Assembly: GCA_020161725.1 (NCBI GenBank)
Contig: JAIUOG010000006.1
Location: 1 to 49,440 of the forward strand
Direction: 5' to 3'
DNA length: 49,440 bases
From: Pseudomonadota bacterium
GTDB lineage: Bacteria; Pseudomonadota; Gammaproteobacteria; Legionellales; Legionellaceae
How positions within the stretch are numbered: position 1 is the stretch's first letter; every line of letters begins with the position of its first letter. A program made the position numbers and the translations under genes. Under the pieces are notes generated by a model. The model saw only the letters and a list, made by a program, of their open reading frames with translations, ran no database searches and had not been told where the DNA came from. Positions 9,550 to 17,998 of the stretch are shown in pieces.

Positions 9550-9840
9550 TCACCCCACGTAGATTCGATGCGCGGAATTAGGGAATGACCTAAAAATAAG
9601 CGTCGTCATGGCATGCGGTAAGGACCAATAAATAATGCCTAATAAAACCCGTAAAGGCAGCCCACCAAACTGAACATGCATGATTAAACTTAAAACGGCC
9701 CCAATCACAAAAAGCTGCGGTGCATAACCAATTAGTAATCCAATACCCGTGAGCAAATACACGGGTAATCCAGTGGTCAAAGGAATCCCTGCTATGCGTG
9801 GTTCCTCTGACAACATAAATGTGGAATAGTTATGCGACAT
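9550..9840 (-). CDS. traL: TraL, F-type pilus assembly membrane protein (VirB3-like)
   Basis: 96 residues (F TraL is 91). It starts with the typical short cytoplasmic segment (FMLSEEPRIAGIPLTTGLPVYLLTGIG) and has two hydrophobic segments (about residues 24-60), then LLGIIYWSLPHAMT and a short basic tail. TraL is a small inner-membrane protein of the VirB3 type. Its ATG lies inside the last codons of traA (11-base overlap). Confidence 0.93.
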   Translation of the reverse strand: MSHNYSTFMLSEEPRIAGIPLTTGLPVYLLTGIGLLIGYAPQLFVIGAVLSLIMHVQFGGLPLRVLLGIIYWSLPHAMTTLIFRSFPNSAHRIYVG

Positions 9841-10153
9841 AACTTAAACCCCAATGCGTGAAGATCATGAGTAAAGGCAATCCCACAAACACCCAAGGAC
9901 TTTTGGTTTTCATCCAGGTAACGCCCGCCACCAGCGTTTCTCCTGCATACAAATACCCAGGCAAATCCGAATTCTTACCGAAGGTTGCACTGACGTCGCT
10001 TTTGACCCCACTCAAATAATTTTGACCTTCTGCATGACCTATATTGGTAAGGCATAAAACAATAAGCCAACTTAATACCAGCAAGGGCAGAGACCACCTC
10101 ATAAATTCATAGAGCTTGATACTGCTCTTTCTGATTACTGCACTTACATTCAT
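9830..10153 (-). CDS. traA: TraA, F-type conjugative pilin precursor
   Basis: The start is ATG 10153, with AGGAG 6 bases before it; the longer reading to 10261 runs back into the upstream gene. The product is 107 residues: a 41-residue basic-hydrophobic leader (cleavage after NIGHA) and a 66-residue mature pilin beginning EGQNYLSGVK. The segment DVSATFGKNSD matches the F-pilin core (TVKATFGKDSS), followed by a hydrophobic half, a short basic loop (TWMKTKSP) and a second hydrophobic half. These are the features of the 70-residue F pilin. It heads the pilus genes. Confidence 0.92.
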   Translation of the reverse strand: MNVSAVIRKSSIKLYEFMRWSLPLLVLSWLIVLCLTNIGHAEGQNYLSGVKSDVSATFGKNSDLPGYLYAGETLVAGVTWMKTKSPWVFVGLPLLMIFTHWGLSYVA

Positions 10154-10164
10154 AATGCTCTCCT

Positions 10165-10563
10165 TTAGTTTGATGAACGCTGATTGAGTGAATCTAATTC
10201 GTGAATTAAATGATTGATTTTTTGTGTAAAAGGTCGTGTCATTGATGAGAAATAAGGACAATCGTTATAATTAGATGCAACGCGTGCTAATGTTCTATTC
10301 GCAAAATCGAGATTATCCCGTGCAAGTTCCATGCGTTCGCCTCGAATTAAGGAGGCAGACTGCTCCACCATGCTTCCTGAATAACCTACATCGATTGTGC
10401 AATACTCTTTGAGGTTGGCTTTTGCCAATTGGCTCAAACTAGCTCCCAAAAATTGGCACTCTGAAGCCAACTCCTCTTTATCCAGAGAGGCCGAAAACAC
10501 GGCTCCCGATAAAAGCAAGGTGCTTAGGAATACTGATGATTTTTTAAGCTTCATTTGTTTCAT
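10165..10563 (-). CDS. Unknown small exported protein upstream of traA
   Basis: Unrecognised. 132 residues with a clear signal peptide (MKQMKLKKSSVFLSTLLLSGAVFSA, cleavage about residue 25). The mature part has three cysteines (ECQFL, EYCTI, DCPYF), so it is probably periplasmic and possibly disulphide-bonded. AAGGAG lies 11 bases before the ATG. It ends 11 bases before traA and is likely in the same transcript, so a role in pilus biogenesis or its control is plausible but not shown. Confidence 0.75.
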   Translation of the reverse strand: MKQMKLKKSSVFLSTLLLSGAVFSASLDKEELASECQFLGASLSQLAKANLKEYCTIDVGYSGSMVEQSASLIRGERMELARDNLDFANRTLARVASNYNDCPYFSSMTRPFTQKINHLIHELDSLNQRSSN

Positions 10564-10678
10564 TTTTAATAAATCTCCTTTTTTTGGGTAAAGAAATCCC
10601 CTGAGACTAAATTAATGCTCATTTTTTATTCTTTCCTACTTAATGAATAATATTTTTTTGTAGCTTTAAAAGGATTGC

Positions 10679-11050
10679 TTATCCATCCATAGCAACTCCT
10701 TTATTGGGCGTATTCTTGCGTAATAATTGATTGTTTTTTTGCATTTCCATTAGAAGGCGTGACAGAATTTGGTTTGTAGAATTAATCTCATTGAATAGCA
10801 TTACAAACTCCGCTGTTTTTGCTATATCAGGAAGCTCTGTGTTCATTGAAAGCAAAAGAGCATAAAGACCGCCACCTTTAAGAATCTTGTTAAAAGTGTC
10901 GACTCCTCTCTGAGCAGTCATTTTATTATAAGTTAAGGAGAAGAGATGAGTCTTCCGATTGTTTTCCAGCGTTGATTCAGTCTCAGCAAAAGCAGCCCCA
11001 TTCATGACTATTAGCACTGTGGATAGCATGAGTGTTTTTATTATATTCAT
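10679..11050 (-). CDS. Unknown small exported protein
   Basis: Unrecognised. 123 residues with a signal peptide (cleavage after GAAFA, residue 22). The C-terminal half (FNEINSTNQILSRLLMEMQ) has a heptad-like Leu/Asn pattern that suggests a helical or coiled-coil region. GGGAT precedes the ATG at normal spacing. It is separated by about 115 bases from the next gene and may be the first gene of the transfer transcript. Its place recalls small VirB5- or TraP-like accessory genes, but no sequence support exists. Confidence 0.7.
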   Translation of the reverse strand: MNIIKTLMLSTVLIVMNGAAFAETESTLENNRKTHLFSLTYNKMTAQRGVDTFNKILKGGGLYALLLSMNTELPDIAKTAEFVMLFNEINSTNQILSRLLMEMQKNNQLLRKNTPNKGVAMDG

Positions 11051-11155
11051 TAGTGATCCCTTTTATATCCTGGTTATAAACCAAACCAACAACTTTAATT
11101 CGATGCTTTTTCGATTCTGTGTATAAGTATTAGCATGCTGTGTTCCTTTTATTAG

Positions 11156-11359
11156 TTAATGAATTGAATGCTCTTTTTTTTGTGAATCAATCTCGAATCG
11201 AAGCGCTTCACATGCCAATCGTGCCTCCATCGCAATGTGCCATAAATCGCATTCATGAATTTCCTGGTAGGCCAGAGCCAAAGACTCAGAGCAGGCGTTT
11301 AAAAGACAGTACAGCTCTTCCTTTGTAAACAGTTTTAAACATGGAATTTGTTTCATCAT
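11156..11359 (-). CDS. Unknown 67-residue protein coupled to the replication-helper genes
   Basis: Unrecognised. The start overlaps the stop of the upstream gene (ATGA at 11359-11356), which supports it as a translated gene. The product begins MMKQIPCLKLFTKEELYCLL and looks all-helical, with several cysteines and acidic residues (HECDLWHIAMEARLACEAL). No signal peptide or membrane segment. Its coupling suggests a helper of the two upstream replication-like proteins. Confidence 0.65.
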   Translation of the reverse strand: MMKQIPCLKLFTKEELYCLLNACSESLALAYQEIHECDLWHIAMEARLACEALRFEIDSQKKEHSIH

Positions 11360-12030
11360 GCAACCCCCAATAACTGGCGTATTTTTGCAAGATGTGTTGT
11401 TGCAATGTCTTTTGATTGGGGCTTTGCGAGCAACACCTGCTCTTTAATTTCCGGGATCTGGTGACCTTGTCTCATTAAATGACATACCTGTTCATATGCC
11501 TCCTTAAATACCGAAAAAGAATGACCTTCATTATCAATTTCCAAAAATTTAACCCCTAATCGTTTAGCAGTAAATTTAACAATTGCGTGACTCCAGTTTG
11601 GGTTCGCTGAATAGGCGCTGTTTAAAACCTCTCTATGCGCCTGAGCAGCAGAAGGCAGGCGCAAATCACTGTAGAAACCAAGGCACAAAGCACGAAACTG
11701 AAGGCAGTTGGGTGGAAATTCACAAAACTTATCACTTTTACTCATGGTCATTAATCGCTCCACACCACTGTCTAATGCTTTTGGAGTTAAATCTTTAAGT
11801 GCAGCGAACCAAACACCCGTATCCTTTTCCCCATGCTTACTAATAAAAAGCTGTCCGTAGATTGCAGTCAGTCTCATCCAGAGCCTGGACAAGTGTTCCT
11901 TCGATAAATGCACCGGAGTTGAGTTCATCGCCGGAGTTGCCCCAGAGTGATTCGATTGAAATGCCATGCTGCTCGCTGACTCTCTGGAGTGGTGTTTGGT
12001 GAAGAGTGCTTTGATTGGTACCACGCTCAT
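11356..12030 (-). CDS. Phage P-like/helicase-loader-like replication protein
   Basis: 224 residues. The ATG at 12030 is preceded by AAGGAG at 8-base spacing, so it is probably real even though the gene then overlaps the 3' end of the upstream gene by 191 bases in another frame. From about residue 42 it has LSKEHLSRLWMRLTAIYGQLF and later VWFAALKDLTPKALDSGVERLM and FPPNCLQFRALC, a pattern I associate with phage replication P / DnaT-partner proteins on Legionella mobile elements. A role in loading DnaB at a replication start is inferred from that resemblance and from its partner gene. Confidence 0.6.
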   Translation of the reverse strand: MSVVPIKALFTKHHSRESASSMAFQSNHSGATPAMNSTPVHLSKEHLSRLWMRLTAIYGQLFISKHGEKDTGVWFAALKDLTPKALDSGVERLMTMSKSDKFCEFPPNCLQFRALCLGFYSDLRLPSAAQAHREVLNSAYSANPNWSHAIVKFTAKRLGVKFLEIDNEGHSFSVFKEAYEQVCHLMRQGHQIPEIKEQVLLAKPQSKDIATTHLAKIRQLLGVA

Positions 12031-12814
12031 TGTAATGACTCCTTAATTGTCCTTGTGCCTTTTGTTGTTTGTTTTGAGTATATTGGGCATCCCTTTCCAG
12101 CCAGTTAATGAATACTGGATTAAAATCCGCCCATTGAGTGTTTTGCTTCTTGTTGTGTTTGATGAAAGCCTGAATTTCGTGAAAATCGGTGACTTTAGTT
12201 AGCCCCATGGAAAATGCTATTTCGATGGTTTTTGCGTTTGGGTAAAAGTTGTCATCAATTTGTTTTTTTCTGCGACAAAAATCATTATTCGCAATGTCAG
12301 TTTGTTTGTTTGAGTTAGTTATATTAAATATATTAATATTCTTTGCAGAGTTCTTTAGTGTGTTAGCTTCTCTGTTAACTTCTACGTTAGATTTTGCCTC
12401 TAAATCTCCTTCTCTATCAGAATCTATAAGGGATTTAGGTGAATTAAGATCTGTGTTAAATTCTTTCCTTCTAATCAATTGATCATAGATCTTAGGAACC
12501 TCTGGGAATATAAATTTTAAATTTTGCCCTTCAGTTATAACTTGAAAGTATTCACCACACTCATGTTCTATAGACTTTATGAAATTTCTGATGGTTTGCT
12601 TAGATGGAACACCACTGTTGATTCGACCTGGAGCGGTTTTAATCTCTAAGGATCTTGATAGATCACGATAACTAATGTCAGATACAATTCCTGTAAAAGG
12701 ATTTGCAAGATTTAATAGCTCATAAATAATTAATCTAGGACCATAGGGCAATAATTGAAACTTTTTTTCTATTTGTTTCCTAGCATTAATGTATAACTCA
12801 ACATCAAACTTCAT
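11840..12814 (-). CDS. DnaT/phage O-like replication protein
   Basis: 324 residues from ATG 12814 (GGA seven bases before it; an in-frame TTG at 12820 is less likely). The N-terminal part (about 1-110) looks like a winged-helix DNA-binding region (PYGPRLIIYELLNLANPFTG, then RDLSRSL, then SKQTIRNFIKSIEHECG). A long Asn/Lys-rich linker follows, and the C-terminal part (about 205-250) has QWADFNPVFINWLERDAQY, the DnaT/phage-O type motif. Such proteins recruit a helicase loader. It is divergent from the repressor gene at 13051, across a dyad-rich control region, so it is a likely repression target. Confidence 0.6.
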   Translation of the reverse strand: MKFDVELYINARKQIEKKFQLLPYGPRLIIYELLNLANPFTGIVSDISYRDLSRSLEIKTAPGRINSGVPSKQTIRNFIKSIEHECGEYFQVITEGQNLKFIFPEVPKIYDQLIRRKEFNTDLNSPKSLIDSDREGDLEAKSNVEVNREANTLKNSAKNINIFNITNSNKQTDIANNDFCRRKKQIDDNFYPNAKTIEIAFSMGLTKVTDFHEIQAFIKHNKKQNTQWADFNPVFINWLERDAQYTQNKQQKAQGQLRSHYNERGTNQSTLHQTPLQRVSEQHGISIESLWGNSGDELNSGAFIEGTLVQALDETDCNLRTAFY

Positions 12815-13050
12815 CAACAAATCCTTTTATTTATCTAATTTATTTAGATAAGACTATCACTCAATGGTAAAAATTACAATAATTTTTTTACCAATAAGGT
12901 AAATTTATAATGATTTGTTACACCTTATATGCTATGACGCATTGTATTTTGATGTTTTTTATACTATTTTTTTGGTAAATTCTTACGAAGATTTATTAAC
13001 CATTTTGGTATATCATAGAATAAACATGCACCTGACTGAATTATTTAAAT
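12815..13050. promoter_or_regulatory. Divergent control region with repressor-type dyad
   Basis: 236 AT-rich bases separate the leftward DnaT-like gene from the rightward repressor gene. At 12887-12903 there is a perfect inverted repeat TTTACC-aataa-GGTAAA. Related half-sites TGGTAAA occur around 12865 and 12970, and a TGGTATA follows near 13007. A promoter-like TTGTTA...TATGCT lies near 12915-12940. The layout is like a phage-type operator region, with the adjacent XRE/LexA-like protein as the most likely binder. The binding itself is inferred. Confidence 0.6.
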
Positions 13051-13701
13051 ATGAGCAATCCTGTAATAGACAATGTTTCATCCCCCGAGTCTCGGGGCAA
13101 GAGAATAAGATTCATACGCGAGCATCTCCTGTCTTTTACACGAGAAGATTTTTGTCGCGATTCTAATTTTACTGCTCAATCATTAAAGGGATGGGAATTG
13201 GCCTGGGGAGGAGGTTTATCCCAGCAGGGAGCTGTAAAAATCGTTAAACGAGCTAAAGAGTTAAATATTTATTGCACAGAATCATGGTTAATGCATGGCA
13301 TTGGTAAAAATGCCACAATAATCACAAAAGATCTAGATATCCAAGAGGCTGACGAAAGCCACATAGCTAAAGAATTACTCCTATTCAGAGAACTACAACA
13401 CTCTATTGACACCGTTATAAAAGATGATGGCATGATCCCTTTCTTATACCCTGGGAATTATGTTGGCGGTATAATAGTCAACAATATTGAGAGTGCCATT
13501 GGCAAAGATTGTATTATTATTGCGGACAATGATGAAGTATTTGTCAGGATCTTAAGACATGGACAAGAACCAGCTCGCTATGACTTAGTTTGTTTAAATG
13601 AAAAAACTACATTAGTGAAAAAAGAAATAAAAAATACCGCCATTAAATTTGCTGCCCCAATTGTATGGATCCGCAGAATATTTCGAGAAAATAATTACTA
13701 A
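13051..13701 (+). CDS. XRE/S24-like repressor, probably unable to self-cleave
   Basis: 216 residues. An N-terminal helix-turn-helix (about residues 14-75: RGKRIRFIREHLLSFTREDFC, then LKGWELAWGGGLSQQGAVKIV) is joined to a C-terminal S24/LexA-like domain (about 125-210). At the place of the LexA/CI nucleophile (GDSM) the sequence is DDGM, and the later Lys position reads VFVRIL, so both catalytic residues seem lost. It would therefore be a stable repressor or depend on another signal. It is the first gene of a rightward run and shares TAATG with the next gene. It may control both divergent transcripts. Confidence 0.75.
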   Translation: MSNPVIDNVSSPESRGKRIRFIREHLLSFTREDFCRDSNFTAQSLKGWELAWGGGLSQQGAVKIVKRAKELNIYCTESWLMHGIGKNATIITKDLDIQEADESHIAKELLLFRELQHSIDTVIKDDGMIPFLYPGNYVGGIIVNNIESAIGKDCIIIADNDEVFVRILRHGQEPARYDLVCLNEKTTLVKKEIKNTAIKFAAPIVWIRRIFRENNY

Positions 13702-14594
13702 TGAAAGCTTACAAAAAAGATATTTTGCCACATCAAGAATTTTATATAGTCAGATTTACTAAAAGCTCCAATCTACCTTATGCTCTTTTCATTCATGGTG
13801 GCCCAGGTCTCAATTGTGGAACCATAGAGTATCTTATTGATCATCATAATTTATTTAATTCTCTGCAGTGCAATATTATTCTATATGATCAACGAAATTG
13901 CGGTAAATCTAATAAAATTAAAAAGCTAGTATTACAGCAAGATAATATAAATGATTTGCAAAAAATAATTCTATACCTTGATGACCATTTTAATCTTAAC
14001 ATCAATGCTTTGATTGGACATAGCTATGGTGCAAAACTTCTTTTTGATTACTACAAAAGTTATGAGTCTACCATCCCTGGTGTTTTTGTTTCTACCGCTC
14101 AATCAATACTAACACCTCGTTTGAATAATTTAATGCTAGACCTATCCTATCTGAAAAAAAGTAATTTAGAGCTATATAACAAAATATTAAATGAAATTAA
14201 TAATCTTGACCTTAATAAAATCTGGGAACTATCAGAACAATTAACTCCAGTTTTCCAAGAAAATATAGAGAGACCTTATTTATATTGGGCCAATTTAGAA
14301 TATTATGATTTGGTCCAAAATGTCCAAAAAAACATCAACTTACCATTAGATATGAACACATTTATCAGTGTAAGAAAAGATCTTTATTCAAAAGAAGCGA
14401 ATTTTTCTGTTAATATTAATGAGCTTAAAATCCGTAAATTATGGATAAATGGTTTTCACGATTTTGTCATGAACGGACACCAAATAGCATTGGCGAACAA
14501 TCATGAAATTATAACTTTCAATAAATCTTCTCACTACCCACATCTAGAAGAGAATGATCGTTTTAGTGAGCTTTTAAATGAATTTATTAAATAG
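13701..14594 (+). CDS. Alpha/beta hydrolase, proline-iminopeptidase-like
   Basis: 297 residues, cytoplasmic. HGGPG at residues 32-36 is the oxyanion-hole motif of the prolyl aminopeptidase family; YDQRNCGKS follows (usually YDQRGxGxS), the nucleophile elbow is GHSYG with Ser108, and a C-terminal His278 (SSHYPH) completes a triad with an Asp probably in NGFHDF. The substrate is unknown; this family includes peptidases, amidases and lactonases. It is wedged between a repressor (1-base overlap) and a periplasmic binding protein (17-base overlap), so it probably makes, trims or destroys the signal sensed by the downstream kinase. This last point is inference. Confidence 0.75.
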   Translation: MKAYKKDILPHQEFYIVRFTKSSNLPYALFIHGGPGLNCGTIEYLIDHHNLFNSLQCNIILYDQRNCGKSNKIKKLVLQQDNINDLQKIILYLDDHFNLNINALIGHSYGAKLLFDYYKSYESTIPGVFVSTAQSILTPRLNNLMLDLSYLKKSNLELYNKILNEINNLDLNKIWELSEQLTPVFQENIERPYLYWANLEYYDLVQNVQKNINLPLDMNTFISVRKDLYSKEANFSVNINELKIRKLWINGFHDFVMNGHQIALANNHEIITFNKSSHYPHLEENDRFSELLNEFIK

Positions 14595-15669
14595 CTCTAA
14601 GGCAATCATCTTATTGTTTTCTATATTAATATCCACTGTTGTTCACGCACAATCTAAAATTAAAATATGTTTAACCGGTAGGATTGTTGAAAATTTAAAA
14701 TCATATGGTCAGTCTTTTTTAAATGCAGCATATCTTGCCAAAGAAGAAAATGATCCCTCTAACAAAGTTGTGATTAAGAGCTATTTTTATAATAACAGAC
14801 CATTAGAGCCAATGCATATTTATAATCAAATGGTAAATGACTCTTGCTCTGCAATTATTGGGTTTGAATATCTATCAGACTTGTTATTAGCTGTAAAAGA
14901 ACAGAAAAATGACACCATACCTATTTTTACTTCCTACGCTAGCACCACCAACTCTGATCAACTACCTAAGAATATTTTCATCTTTATGCCAAGCTATAAT
15001 TACCAAGCTGACAAAATGATGAGCTACTTACATGAGCGCTATAAAAATATAAACAACGTGTTGCTTATAACGGAAATTAACCGTGATGAGATGCTAAAGT
15101 ATAAGGAAGTGTATTCCAGCATTCTAAAAAATGAACACGTACAATATTCTACATTCGATTTTCTAGAAAATGACAGCGATATAGAGGGAAAATTGAGATT
15201 TTTTTTGAATGAACGAAAATATCAATATGTTTTTTTATTGTCAGGTGCAATAGCATCAGCAAAAATTGCCAATATTATGAATAACCATAGCACTGTTTTT
15301 ATTGGCACAGAAAACTTTGGTTCTTCAGTTAGTCAAACATTTTTTATGCGACTAAATGATAAAGTAATTCACTCTCATTTTATCCGCAATTTGGATTTTA
15401 TACAGCCCTATGATGCTTTAACTAAATTTGAAAATATTTATATTCAAAAATTCCATGAAAAACCCACTGTATTGGCAGCATACACTTATGATTCGATGAA
15501 GATTATTTTGAAAGCATTGAATAGAACCGGTATCGTCAATACAAACAGCATATTAAGTACTGATTATATTGGCATTACCGGGGCTTATTTACATAATGGT
15601 CAATTTCATCGATCGACCAATTACGTTATTTTATCAGTTAATAGCAATGGATATGCTTATGAAAAATAA
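14578..15669 (+). CDS. Periplasmic type-1 substrate-binding protein (LivJ-like) linked to a kinase
   Basis: 363 residues with signal peptide (cleavage after VVHA, residue 24). The mature part has the type-1 periplasmic binding fold of branched-chain amino-acid receptors: GQSFLNAAYLAKEEN near the start, CSAIIGFEYLSDLLLAV, IPIFTSYASTTNSDQLPKN, then VFIGTENFGSS. No ABC permease or ATPase is nearby; instead the gene overlaps a membrane histidine kinase by about 11 bases. It is thus more likely a sensor protein that presents a small ligand to the kinase than a transport component. Confidence 0.75.
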   Translation: MNLLNSSKAIILLFSILISTVVHAQSKIKICLTGRIVENLKSYGQSFLNAAYLAKEENDPSNKVVIKSYFYNNRPLEPMHIYNQMVNDSCSAIIGFEYLSDLLLAVKEQKNDTIPIFTSYASTTNSDQLPKNIFIFMPSYNYQADKMMSYLHERYKNINNVLLITEINRDEMLKYKEVYSSILKNEHVQYSTFDFLENDSDIEGKLRFFLNERKYQYVFLLSGAIASAKIANIMNNHSTVFIGTENFGSSVSQTFFMRLNDKVIHSHFIRNLDFIQPYDALTKFENIYIQKFHEKPTVLAAYTYDSMKIILKALNRTGIVNTNSILSTDYIGITGAYLHNGQFHRSTNYVILSVNSNGYAYEK

Positions 15670-17764
15670 AAGCTCTTCAATCAAAGCAATTTTTATCAAG
15701 AAAATGGCCTATTCTGCTCTAATCCAATTTATTATTTTTGGATTTATACTCATGCTTGCAAAAGATTATTTTCATAATCAGATGAGTGTTTTTTCCAGAA
15801 ATTTAATTATTAATGACTCATTTACCACTGATGAAATTGGTAGGTATCTGCTGCTTAATAATAAGGATGCTCTCGATTTAGTACTATACAATTTAGGTAA
15901 TGAACGCAAACTAGACTCAATAACATTTGTTCCTTTAAAAAATAAAATAGAAGATGTAGGTACTTGCGAAGAAAACAGCAAAAGCAATTACCTTCTATGC
16001 AAAAAAGATAATGGGCAAATTTCTGGTATAACATTAATTAAAAATGATGAAAAGATATTGGGCTCGGTGGTTGCAAGTAAGCAATATAATTCTATCTATA
16101 CTTTGCCAGTGTCCTATGGTCTTTTGTTAATTTTATTGATCGTACTTGGAATATTTCTTTTTAATTTCTTATTTCTATTCCTTTCTATGAGAAAAAAAAT
16201 AGCAAACAATACCGAATACTTGCTTGATTTTATTTCATCACATCAAACTAATAATGCTGTTGATTTTGCAAAAGTTGAAATTAATGAATATAGACAAATT
16301 GCTAATAAATTTATTGATGAACATCGAGAAATAATCAATTTACAGAAAGAAAAAGCCTATTACGAGGTAAGAAAAAATATTGCTGAGCTTGTTGCTCACG
16401 ATATCCGATCACCATTAGCGGCAATAAACACCGCAGTATCTGATGTAACATCGATTCCTGAAAATAAACGCATTATGATCAGAAATGCAGCTAAAAGAAT
16501 CAATGATATTGCTAATAACCTACTCTTACAATCAAAAAATAATTTGCTTGACTGTAAAAGTAGCGAAATATATATGAATAATTCTCCAGAATTAATATTT
16601 GTAGTTTTAGATAATATCGTTGCAGAAAAAAGATATGAATATTACGCAACCAAAATCCAAATCAACTTACTTGGGTCTGACCACTCATATAATTGTTTTT
16701 CTAAGATACACCCTGATTCTTTTAAGCGCGTTCTATCCAATCTCATTAATAATGGTATTGAGGCAGTTAATTCTAATGGCTCTATTATTATCTCTCTAAC
16801 ATGCAATACTACGCATGTCGAAATTATTATTGAAGATAATGGCTGCGGCATTCCTCCCGATATCTTGCCAAAGGTTACAGAGCAAGGATTTAGCTTTAAT
16901 AAGAAAACTGGTGCTGGTTTTGGTTTATCTTATGCTAAACAATATTTAGAGCAGATCAATGGTTCAATGTATATTCACTCTGAAGAAAAAGTTGGGACAA
17001 AAATTCATATCACTCTAATTCGGTCTAACCCCCCTAGTTGGTTCTGTGACTCAATGAATATTAGGTATGGTACTAATATTGTCGTATTAGATGACGATAT
17101 ATCCATCCATGACGCATGGAATGAACGGTTTTCAAATATTTCACACGTTAAAATGTTTCATTTTTATAACGCGATCGACTTAGGTCAGTATAAAGTTGAT
17201 CCAGAAACTCCAATATTATATTTAGTGGATTATGAGTTGCTCGCTGATGTTAAAAATGGTTTAGATGTGATTGAAGAGCTTAATTTAAATGGTAAAGCTA
17301 TTTTAGTTACAAGTTGCTTTGAAGATATTGCTATACGAAATCGATGTGAAAATATTGGCGTTAAAATCATACCAAAATCTTATGTACCTTATATTAAAAT
17401 TATTGAGACTCCAGAGAAAGAACTTATAAATACGGTGGTTTTTATTGATGATGATGAAATGATGCGAATGACTTGGATCTTTGCGGCTGAAGAGGCTGGA
17501 CAAAGTATTTCAACCTATTCGTCATTTGATGAGTTCGTAAATGAAATAAATAATTATTGTAAGAATACTCTTATTTATATTGATTCAGATCTAGGAAACA
17601 ATGTTAGAGGCGAGGATTGCGCAAAACTCCTTTTTGATAAGGGGTTTATTGACGTTCATCTTGCCACTGGCCATTCGCGAGATCGATTTCGCCAAGTGCC
17701 ATGGATTAAAACAATTGTTGGTAAAGAACCACCTTTTCAATTTGCACACGGGAATTTAACATGA
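15659..17764 (+). CDS. Hybrid sensor histidine kinase with two receiver domains
   Basis: 701 residues from ATG 15659 (ATG 15653 and 15647 are also possible; the upstream part of the frame lies inside the previous gene). Domain order: membrane helix about 17-34, short periplasmic domain, second helix about 150-176, H-box VAHDIRSPLAAI with His247, ATPase domain with NLINNGIEAVN (about 361-371), DNGCGI and GAGFGLSYA. Two receivers follow: the first with DDD near 477 and acceptor Asp524 (YLVDYE), the second with FIDDDE near 597 and IDSD at 642-644. Both keep a Thr and a Lys at the expected places. It probably senses the ligand of the upstream binding protein. Confidence 0.85.
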   Translation: MKNKSSSIKAIFIKKMAYSALIQFIIFGFILMLAKDYFHNQMSVFSRNLIINDSFTTDEIGRYLLLNNKDALDLVLYNLGNERKLDSITFVPLKNKIEDVGTCEENSKSNYLLCKKDNGQISGITLIKNDEKILGSVVASKQYNSIYTLPVSYGLLLILLIVLGIFLFNFLFLFLSMRKKIANNTEYLLDFISSHQTNNAVDFAKVEINEYRQIANKFIDEHREIINLQKEKAYYEVRKNIAELVAHDIRSPLAAINTAVSDVTSIPENKRIMIRNAAKRINDIANNLLLQSKNNLLDCKSSEIYMNNSPELIFVVLDNIVAEKRYEYYATKIQINLLGSDHSYNCFSKIHPDSFKRVLSNLINNGIEAVNSNGSIIISLTCNTTHVEIIIEDNGCGIPPDILPKVTEQGFSFNKKTGAGFGLSYAKQYLEQINGSMYIHSEEKVGTKIHITLIRSNPPSWFCDSMNIRYGTNIVVLDDDISIHDAWNERFSNISHVKMFHFYNAIDLGQYKVDPETPILYLVDYELLADVKNGLDVIEELNLNGKAILVTSCFEDIAIRNRCENIGVKIIPKSYVPYIKIIETPEKELINTVVFIDDDEMMRMTWIFAAEEAGQSISTYSSFDEFVNEINNYCKNTLIYIDSDLGNNVRGEDCAKLLFDKGFIDVHLATGHSRDRFRQVPWIKTIVGKEPPFQFAHGNLT

Positions 17765-17988
17765 ACTCTACGGATAAAGATAAATTAAAACACGATTTTT
17801 TAAACTCAATTGTTATCATCAACAACATGACAAAATCTGCTTCGAGTTTCATGAATACAATTTCACAGTCAATGGATACCGTTGATATTAACCAAAAGCA
17901 GATGGAAAAATTTTTATATTCCATGAGCGCTATACGTGAGCAGACTTCAAAGATTGAAAATTATTTTCTATCTCTTTTTAATGAATAA
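17761..17988 (+). CDS. 75-residue helical protein with HDxxN motif, possible phosphotransfer partner
   Basis: Start ATG overlaps the kinase stop (ATGA), so it is translationally coupled. Near the N-terminus it has LKHDFLNSIVIINNM, with His11-Asp12 and Asn15, resembling the H-box of HDxxN dimerisation domains such as Spo0B or citrate-type kinases. The rest is predicted helical (MEKFLYSMSAIREQTSKIEN). It has no ATPase domain. I infer a stand-alone dimerisation/histidine phosphotransfer module passing phosphate between the hybrid kinase receivers and the response regulator. It could also be an unrelated helical adaptor. Confidence 0.55.
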   Translation: MNSTDKDKLKHDFLNSIVIINNMTKSASSFMNTISQSMDTVDINQKQMEKFLYSMSAIREQTSKIENYFLSLFNE

Positions 17989-17998
17989 TTGTGACAAA

